A stretch of DNA of 9,370 nt from JAVBLQ01 sp031553435 (GTDB lineage Bacteria; Bacteroidota; Bacteroidia; Bacteroidales; Azobacteroidaceae), in the NCBI GenBank assembly GCA_031553435.1, contig JAVBLQ010000125.1, positions 1 through 9,370 of the forward strand, written 5' to 3'. Made by a program: the position numbers and the translations under genes. Shown one piece after another: positions 5,089 to 9,370 of the stretch (the first letter of the stretch is position 1; every line of letters begins with the position of its first letter). Below the pieces are notes generated by a model that searched no databases, was not told the DNA's origin, and saw only the letters and a list, made by a program, of their open reading frames with translations.

Positions 5089-6402
5089 ATGTTCATCAAC
5101 CGCAAACTATACATCGCCGTCATTTTAATTGTTTTCTGCTTCATTGGAGGATACAATAGCGTCTTTATATTTACTTTGGCGCAAGTCCTTTTGCTGCTGC
5201 TGATTATAGTGTGTGTGTATGATTATTTTCTTTTGTTTAGCAAATCAAATAAAATTACGATCACCAGAGATTGTGAAGAGCGTTTTTCCAATGGAGATGA
5301 CAATGCTGTAAAATTGCGCCTCGACAATACCTATCCCTCTCCGGTTTCCATAGAAATTATAGACGAAGTTCCCGATATTTTTCAATTCAGGGATTCCCTT
5401 TTTCAAGTAAAATTAAAAAAAAATGAGAATAAAGTATTGACTTACAATCTCCGTCCCGTAAAAAGAGGAGTCTATAGATTCAATCAAGTCAATATTTTGG
5501 TTTCAACTCAAGTCGGACTGTTAAGTAGAAGGTTTAAGACCGGAAATCCGCAACAGATAAAGGTTTACCCATCTTATCAAAGACTACGTCAATATGAATT
5601 GATGGCTATTTCCAACAAACTGTCGGAATACGGATCAAAAAAAATACGCAAAATCGGACAACAACTGGAACTGGAACATATCAAAGAATATGTAAAAGGC
5701 GATGATTACCGTACAATCAACTGGAAGGCGACCGCACGCCGCCATCAATTGATGGTCAATGTTTTTCAAGACGAAAGATCTCAAAATGTATATAACGTGA
5801 TCGATAAAGGCCGGACAATGCAATCAGCCTTCGAAAACATGACGATGCTGGATTATTCCATTAATGCATCGTTGGCTCTTTCTTATGTGGCTATTTTAAA
5901 AGGAGATAAGGCAGGTTTGGTAACTTTTGAAAAACAACATGATACATTGGTGCCTGCGTCGCGCCATGCCGATCAAATGCATAAAATCCTGGAAACTTTA
6001 TACGGGCAGACAACCACTTTTGCCGATAGCGATTTCAGCAATTTATACGTCCATATCAATAAAAAGTTAACACAACGAAGTTTGCTGTTAATTTATACCA
6101 ACTTTGATTCCGTCAGGGCGATGCAGAGACAACTGACTTACCTGAAAATGTTGGCAAAGCGCCATACGGTTGTCGTTATCTTTTTCGAAAATACGGGAAT
6201 CAAAGAATTGATTGAAAAAGTTCCGGAAAATAAGGAAGATGCTTATGAAAAAGTAATCGCCGAAAAACTTGCTTACGAAAAAATGTTGATTGTCAACAAA
6301 CTACGGCAAAGTAATATTCTTTCTATTTTAACACATCCTTCGGCGTTGACTCCTGATGTTATCAATAAATACCTGGAACTGAAGGTCAGAAATATTTCAT
6401 GA
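5089..6402 (+). CDS. DUF58 domain membrane protein
   Basis: The 437-residue protein starts with two closely spaced membrane helices (about 7-24 and 28-50). A beta-rich domain follows (about 60-160, with the NTYPSPVSIEIIDEVP and RPVKRGVY segments). The DUF58 signature comes next, ending VKGDDYRTINWKATAR (GDDYRTINW from about residue 204). The C-terminal part resembles a von Willebrand A fold, but its metal-site motif is degenerate (VIDKGRTM instead of DxSxS), which is usual in this family. DUF58 proteins commonly work with a MoxR-type AAA ATPase; no moxR gene is present in this window. The molecular function is not established. The gene has its own promoter, starts with ATG without a Shine-Dalgarno sequence, and overlaps the next gene by four bases (ATGA), implying coupled translation. 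Confidence 0.9.
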   Translation: MFINRKLYIAVILIVFCFIGGYNSVFIFTLAQVLLLLLIIVCVYDYFLLFSKSNKITITRDCEERFSNGDDNAVKLRLDNTYPSPVSIEIIDEVPDIFQFRDSLFQVKLKKNENKVLTYNLRPVKRGVYRFNQVNILVSTQVGLLSRRFKTGNPQQIKVYPSYQRLRQYELMAISNKLSEYGSKKIRKIGQQLELEHIKEYVKGDDYRTINWKATARRHQLMVNVFQDERSQNVYNVIDKGRTMQSAFENMTMLDYSINASLALSYVAILKGDKAGLVTFEKQHDTLVPASRHADQMHKILETLYGQTTTFADSDFSNLYVHINKKLTQRSLLLIYTNFDSVRAMQRQLTYLKMLAKRHTVVVIFFENTGIKELIEKVPENKEDAYEKVIAEKLAYEKMLIVNKLRQSNILSILTHPSALTPDVINKYLELKVRNIS

Positions 6403-7340
6403 AGACTTATCTGCAAGCGATTATTGCCTGTATTATTTGGGGTTTTTCTTTTGTCTGGACGGAAGTCGGATTGAAATCATTCCACCCGGTGACATTGGTT
6501 CTGATGAGACTGGTCATCGGAACTGTATTTTTGTACATTGTTGCCAAAAGCATGAAGAAAATACATCCGGTGCATCCTAAAGACTGGAAATGGTTTCTTC
6601 TGTTGGCCTCTCTGGAGCCTTACTTGTATTTTATGGGAGAAACTTATGCTCAAACGATGGTTTCATCCACATTGACCTCTGTTGTCATTTCTACCATTCC
6701 ATTGTTTGCTCCTTTTTCTGCCTATTTTATTTTAAAAGAAAAAGTATCTATTCTTAATATTTTGGGGATTATCGTTTCTTTGGCAGGAGTCTTCTGTATT
6801 GTTTTTACAGATGGTTCGGATTTGAGCGCTAATTTATTAGGGATCATTTTGCTCGCTGTCGCAGTTTTTTCAGCCGTATTTTATGCGGTTGTATTGAAAA
6901 AACTTTCGCATCGTTACAATAGTTTCAACATCGTATTTTATCAAAATCTGATTGGAATGATTTATTTTATTCCTACTTTTCTCATTCTGGATCTCAGGCA
7001 TTTGGGAGAAAAACCAATTTTATTTGATTCGGTATTTTCTATTGTTATGTTGGCTATATTTGCATCGGTCATTGCATTTATACTTTTTTCCAATGCAGTG
7101 AGAGTCTTCGGAGTTGCCCGAAGCAATGTTTTTTGTAATATTATGCCGGCTTTCACAGCGGTTTTTGCATGGATTGTTCTGGGCGATCAATTAACAGGAA
7201 CAAAGATAATTGGAATAATTATTGTGATTATAGGCTTATTTGTGAGCCAGCTTTCAGTAAAAAAAGTGAAAATTCACCATGAGCGTAGTGAGTTCTCAAG
7301 CGAAGCTTCACAGGTGCGGAAGGACCTTCACAAAAAATAA
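6399..7340 (+). CDS. EamA/DMT-family permease
   Basis: This 313-residue protein is an inner-membrane transporter of the drug/metabolite superfamily, with about ten membrane helices in two EamA repeats. The first repeat opens with the typical IIWGFSFVWTEVGLKSFHPV, including the WG and R-x-x-x-G segments (LVLMRLVIGTVFLY). The second starts near residue 145 and ends with VFAWIVLGDQLTGTKIIGII, the standard EamA closing helix pair. Members export amino acids, metabolites or drugs, and the substrate here cannot be told. The ATG overlaps the DUF58 stop codon, and the Nudix gene follows after five bases. The C-terminal 20 residues (HERSEFSSEASQVRKDLHKK) look out of place: hydrophilic, encoded by G+C-richer DNA with several small palindromes, and absent from typical family members as I know them. 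This tail may come from a short repeat inserted near the original stop codon. Confidence 0.92.
   Translation: MKTYLQAIIACIIWGFSFVWTEVGLKSFHPVTLVLMRLVIGTVFLYIVAKSMKKIHPVHPKDWKWFLLLASLEPYLYFMGETYAQTMVSSTLTSVVISTIPLFAPFSAYFILKEKVSILNILGIIVSLAGVFCIVFTDGSDLSANLLGIILLAVAVFSAVFYAVVLKKLSHRYNSFNIVFYQNLIGMIYFIPTFLILDLRHLGEKPILFDSVFSIVMLAIFASVIAFILFSNAVRVFGVARSNVFCNIMPAFTAVFAWIVLGDQLTGTKIIGIIIVIIGLFVSQLSVKKVKIHHERSEFSSEASQVRKDLHKK
7278..7332 (+). repeat. Palindrome-rich, GC-richer segment encoding the permease tail
   Basis: Within this segment TGAG-TT-CTCA (7289-7298), GAAGCTTC (7302-7309) and GAAGG-A-CCTTC (7319-7329) are successive small palindromes, and GTGAA-AA-TTCAC (7266-7277) lies just before. 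CTTCACA occurs twice, 20 bases apart (7306, 7326). Bases 7281-7330 have 27 of 50 G or C, against 18 of 60 at 7201-7260. It resembles a dispersed intergenic repeat that became coding, but no second copy is present in this window. Confidence 0.35.
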
Positions 7341-7345
7341 TATAT

Positions 7346-7861
7346 ATGCATCCATTAGAACCATTCAAATTCTGTCCGAAATGCGGATCCATTCACTTTG
7401 AAATCAATAATATCAAATCAAAAAAGTGCAATGATTGCGGATTTGTTTATTATTTCAATTCATCGGCTGCAGTCGCCATATTTCTTGTTGATCAACAAGA
7501 ACGGTTGATGGTTGCACGTCGCGCTCACGAACCGGCCAAAGGCACGCTTGATCTTCCAGGTGGATTTGTTGATATGTATGAAACTGCAGAAGAAGCCGTG
7601 GTCCGGGAAGTAAAAGAAGAAACCGGATTATCCTTGAATAAAGTCGAATATCTCTTTTCCGTTCCCAATATTTATACATATTCCAATTTCGATGTACATA
7701 CATTGGATTTATTTTTCGAAGCCGGAATTCACAATGGAAATCAACATCATGCGGCAGATGATGTTTCTGAAATTCTTTTTCTGAAAAAAGAAGAAATCAA
7801 TCCTGAAGATTTCGGATTGGATTCCATCAAAAAAGCCATTTCCAGATGGTTAAGAAAATAA
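7346..7861 (+). CDS. Nudix hydrolase with N-terminal zinc ribbon
   Basis: The 171-residue protein begins with a probable zinc ribbon: C10-x2-C13 and C28-x2-C31 (CPKCG and CNDCG). A Nudix fold follows with a complete Nudix box, G73-x5-E79-x7-R87-E88-V-K-E91-E92-T-G94-L. The glutamates of the REVKEE core bind the metal that activates water for hydrolysis of a nucleoside diphosphate linked to another group. The arrangement of ribbon plus Nudix recalls NADH pyrophosphatase and ADP-sugar hydrolases, but this protein is shorter than NudC and lacks its other domain, so the substrate is open. ATG at 7346 follows the permease stop by five bases, so it is very likely the third gene of the operon. The protein is cytoplasmic, with no signal peptide. 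A housecleaning or cofactor-turnover role is inference. Confidence 0.93.
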   Translation: MHPLEPFKFCPKCGSIHFEINNIKSKKCNDCGFVYYFNSSAAVAIFLVDQQERLMVARRAHEPAKGTLDLPGGFVDMYETAEEAVVREVKEETGLSLNKVEYLFSVPNIYTYSNFDVHTLDLFFEAGIHNGNQHHAADDVSEILFLKKEEINPEDFGLDSIKKAISRWLRK

Positions 7862-7867
7862 AATAAT

Positions 7868-7875
7868 TATATTTG
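7868..7875 (+). promoter_or_regulatory. Possible -7 element of an MFS gene promoter
   Basis: TATATTTG in the 33-base gap before the MFS gene matches TAnnTTTG. No good TTTG is found 19-21 bp upstream (only ATGG near 7846-7849), so the promoter is incomplete by consensus. Transcription would start near 7880, about 15 bases before the ATG. The gene could also be read from the upstream operon. Confidence 0.4.
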
Positions 7876-7894
7876 TTGCCGGAAAAATAAAATT

Positions 7895-9148
7895 ATGTTA
7901 CAAGAAAAAAAATCATACCCATGGTTGGTAGTTGCCATGCTTTGGTTTGTGGCATTGCTTAATTATCTCGACAGGCAAATGCTTTCTACCATGCGTCCTT
8001 TTATGATGGAAGACATCTCAGAATTGATTTCAGCTACTAATTTCGGACGCCTGATGGCAATATTTTTATGGATATATGCCTTCATGAGTCCGGTATCGGG
8101 AATGATAGCCGACAGATTGAATCGTAAGTGGCTGATAGTGATAAGCCTCTTTGTCTGGTCAGGCGTGACTTTGATGATGGGTTATGCACAAAATATGAAT
8201 CAACTTTATGTGTTGAGGGCGGTTATGGGTGTCAGCGAAGCTTTTTATGTGCCGGCAGGATTATCTTTGATTGCCGATTATCATCAAGGGAAAACCCGTT
8301 CTCTGGCCATTGGATTCCATACTTCGGGCATTTATCTGGGACAGGCTTTGGGTGGATTTGGAGCAGTACTTGCCAATAATACATCCTGGCAATTCACATT
8401 TCATTCATTTGGGTTAATAGGTATTATATATAGCTTTGTTCTTATTTTCTTTTTAAGAGAGAAAAAAACGTATGTTGTCAATACCGGCAAAAAGATATCT
8501 TTGGGTAATGAATTATCTTTAGCATTGAAAGGTTTCACCTTTTTATTCAGCAATATAGCTTTTTGGGTTATTTTATTCTATTTTTCGGCTCCGAGTTTGC
8601 CTGGATGGGCCACAAAAAACTGGTTGCCGACTTTGTTCAGTGAATCTTTGAAAATGGATATGACGCAAGCAGGCCCTTTATCAACCATGACCATGGCTTT
8701 AGCCTCCTTGTTAGGAGTGCTTGCAGGAGGTTATGTTTCAGATAAATGGGTGCAAAAAAAGCTGAAAGGCAGGATTTATACCGGCGCTATCGGATTGGGA
8801 CTTACCATACCTGCATTAGTGTTGATCGGTTATGGTAACGGATTATTGATGATAATAAGCGGCGCTATTTTGTTCGGACTTGGTTTTGGAGTTTTTGATG
8901 TAAATAACATGCCTATCCTCTGCCAGTTTGTACCCTCCCGCTACAGAGCCACCGGATATGGATTGTTGAATCTGGCAGGAATATCGGCAGGTGCAGTCAT
9001 AACTAATGAATTGGGTAAAGCGCTTGATGCCGGATATATGAGTATTGTTTTCGTTATTATGATCGTTGCCGTGAGCTTGGCTATCTTCTTACAACTGACC
9101 GTACTTCGTCCTAAAACTATTGATATGACGGATGAGATGATTGAGTGA
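7895..9148 (+). CDS. MFS transporter, ACS-like (anion:cation symporter type)
   Basis: A 417-residue inner-membrane permease with about twelve hydrophobic helices. Helix 1 contains NYLDRQ (residues 23-28), a hallmark of MFS members related to the anion:cation symporter family, which take up hexuronates, glucarate and other organic acids. The loop between helices 2 and 3 has the MFS motif A form GMIADRLNRK (about 69-78), with a second copy-like GGYVSDKW after helix 8. RAVMGVSEAFYVPAG (about 108-122) is the helix 4 proton-coupling segment. The final helices end near residue 405, before a short acidic tail (DMTDEMIE). Length is typical. No sugar-acid catabolic genes are nearby, so the substrate is unknown. 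It follows the Nudix gene by 33 bases with a possible own promoter. Confidence 0.93.
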   Translation: MLQEKKSYPWLVVAMLWFVALLNYLDRQMLSTMRPFMMEDISELISATNFGRLMAIFLWIYAFMSPVSGMIADRLNRKWLIVISLFVWSGVTLMMGYAQNMNQLYVLRAVMGVSEAFYVPAGLSLIADYHQGKTRSLAIGFHTSGIYLGQALGGFGAVLANNTSWQFTFHSFGLIGIIYSFVLIFFLREKKTYVVNTGKKISLGNELSLALKGFTFLFSNIAFWVILFYFSAPSLPGWATKNWLPTLFSESLKMDMTQAGPLSTMTMALASLLGVLAGGYVSDKWVQKKLKGRIYTGAIGLGLTIPALVLIGYGNGLLMIISGAILFGLGFGVFDVNNMPILCQFVPSRYRATGYGLLNLAGISAGAVITNELGKALDAGYMSIVFVIMIVAVSLAIFLQLTVLRPKTIDMTDEMIE

Positions 9149-9159
9149 TAGCTCTGGAT

Positions 9160-9369
9160 TCATGTTTCAAAGAAATTATAAGAAACGATTCTATTTATAT
9201 CTGCTTTTAGTTTATCATCCATAATGAAAATATTTAGTTTGTTTGTTATTACCTCATCTGTTTATTGGATTTTTCAAGGAGATGTTTTGTTGTCCCAATT
9301 CAGATTTTAATAGTCCTACTGTGCTTTTTCAAAATAAAGTTCAGGTAAAACGATTTTAATCTCTTGATC
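9160..9369 (-). pseudogene. Possible frameshifted 3' end of a convergent gene, continuing past the right edge
   Basis: Three protein-like minus-strand frames follow each other with switches between them. The first runs in from the right edge (9369 to 9319) as DQEIKIVLPELYFEKAQ and stops at TAG 9318-9316. A second frame (9329 to 9258) includes STVGLLKSELGQQNISLK. A third (9261 to 9163), back in the first frame, begins TDEVITNKLNIF and ends SYNFFET before TGA 9162-9160. Joined, they give about 75 plausible residues, with the end 11 bases past the MFS stop codon. I recognise no family. Open frames this short are not rare by chance in AT-rich DNA, so this is tentative; the edge frame alone could also be the intact end of a gene. 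Confidence 0.25.
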
Positions 9370-9370
9370 C

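Noticed and set aside
5635..5823. Minus-strand frame inside the DUF58 gene, and similar ones at 891-1073, 1818-2018, 6962-7156 and 7455-7703.
   Set aside because: All lie opposite well-supported genes, lack family resemblance and have the composition expected of antisense frames.
8128..8379. An 83-codon plus-strand frame inside the MFS gene.
   Set aside because: It overlaps a strongly supported transporter gene in another frame and has no protein-like features.
9224..9310. A 28-codon hydrophobic plus-strand frame after the MFS gene (MKIFSLFVITSSVYW).
   Set aside because: It is very short and has no promoter or ribosome-binding site. AT-rich DNA readily gives hydrophobic frames, and the opposite strand looks at least as protein-like.
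1..9370. CRISPR arrays, tRNA or rRNA genes, toxin-antitoxin or known defence genes.
   Set aside because: No regularly spaced repeats, cloverleaf-like sequences, rRNA signatures or recognisable defence domains were seen on either strand.

Overview
The window looks like a chromosomal segment from a member of the Bacteroidota, most likely order Bacteroidales. The S6 protein matches the Bacteroidales form closely as I remember it. Several promoters fit the Bacteroidetes pattern (TTTG, about 19-20 bp, TAnnTTTG), most genes lack a Shine-Dalgarno sequence, and the outer-membrane and lipoprotein families are typical of the phylum.

Left part (1-3828), accessory in character. A short histidine-rich exported protein (7-408, minus) is transcribed leftwards from its own promoter. 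A 445-base non-coding stretch (409-853) follows. It holds two promoter-like elements for the minus strand, one for the plus strand, a 16-bp perfect palindrome and a GC-richer patch, and looks like relic DNA. Next come three very AT-rich genes on the plus strand: a lipoprotein of unknown function (854-2293) and two small predicted outer-membrane beta-barrels (2359-2928 and 2940-3545, 11 bases apart). Thirteen bases after the second barrel gene lies an abruptly starting 89-residue C-terminal remnant of an HlyD-type membrane-fusion protein (3559-3828). This suggests that the lipoprotein/barrel block replaced, or landed in, an ABC-exporter (bacteriocin-type) locus.

Middle part (3829-5068), core genome. 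The ribosomal operon rpsF-rpsR-rplI (S6, S18, L9) has a well-formed promoter and ends in a strong hairpin terminator. The hairpin loop and T-tract also contain the promoter of the next operon. rpsR and rplI carry clear Shine-Dalgarno sequences, unlike their neighbours.

Right part (5089-9370). A DUF58 protein, an EamA/DMT-family permease and a zinc-ribbon Nudix hydrolase are tightly packed (4-base overlap, then a 5-base gap) and are probably one transcript. An MFS permease with the NYLDRQ signature follows and has a possible promoter of its own. The last 220 bases have no intact gene but show protein-like minus-strand frames interrupted by apparent frameshifts, perhaps the end of a decayed convergent gene.

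I see no rRNA, tRNA, CRISPR array, complete insertion sequence or recognisable defence system. The strongest candidates for follow-up are the AT-rich lipoprotein/barrel block with the broken HlyD gene beside it, and the relic-like regulatory stretch in front of it. I cannot show that these form a new system.
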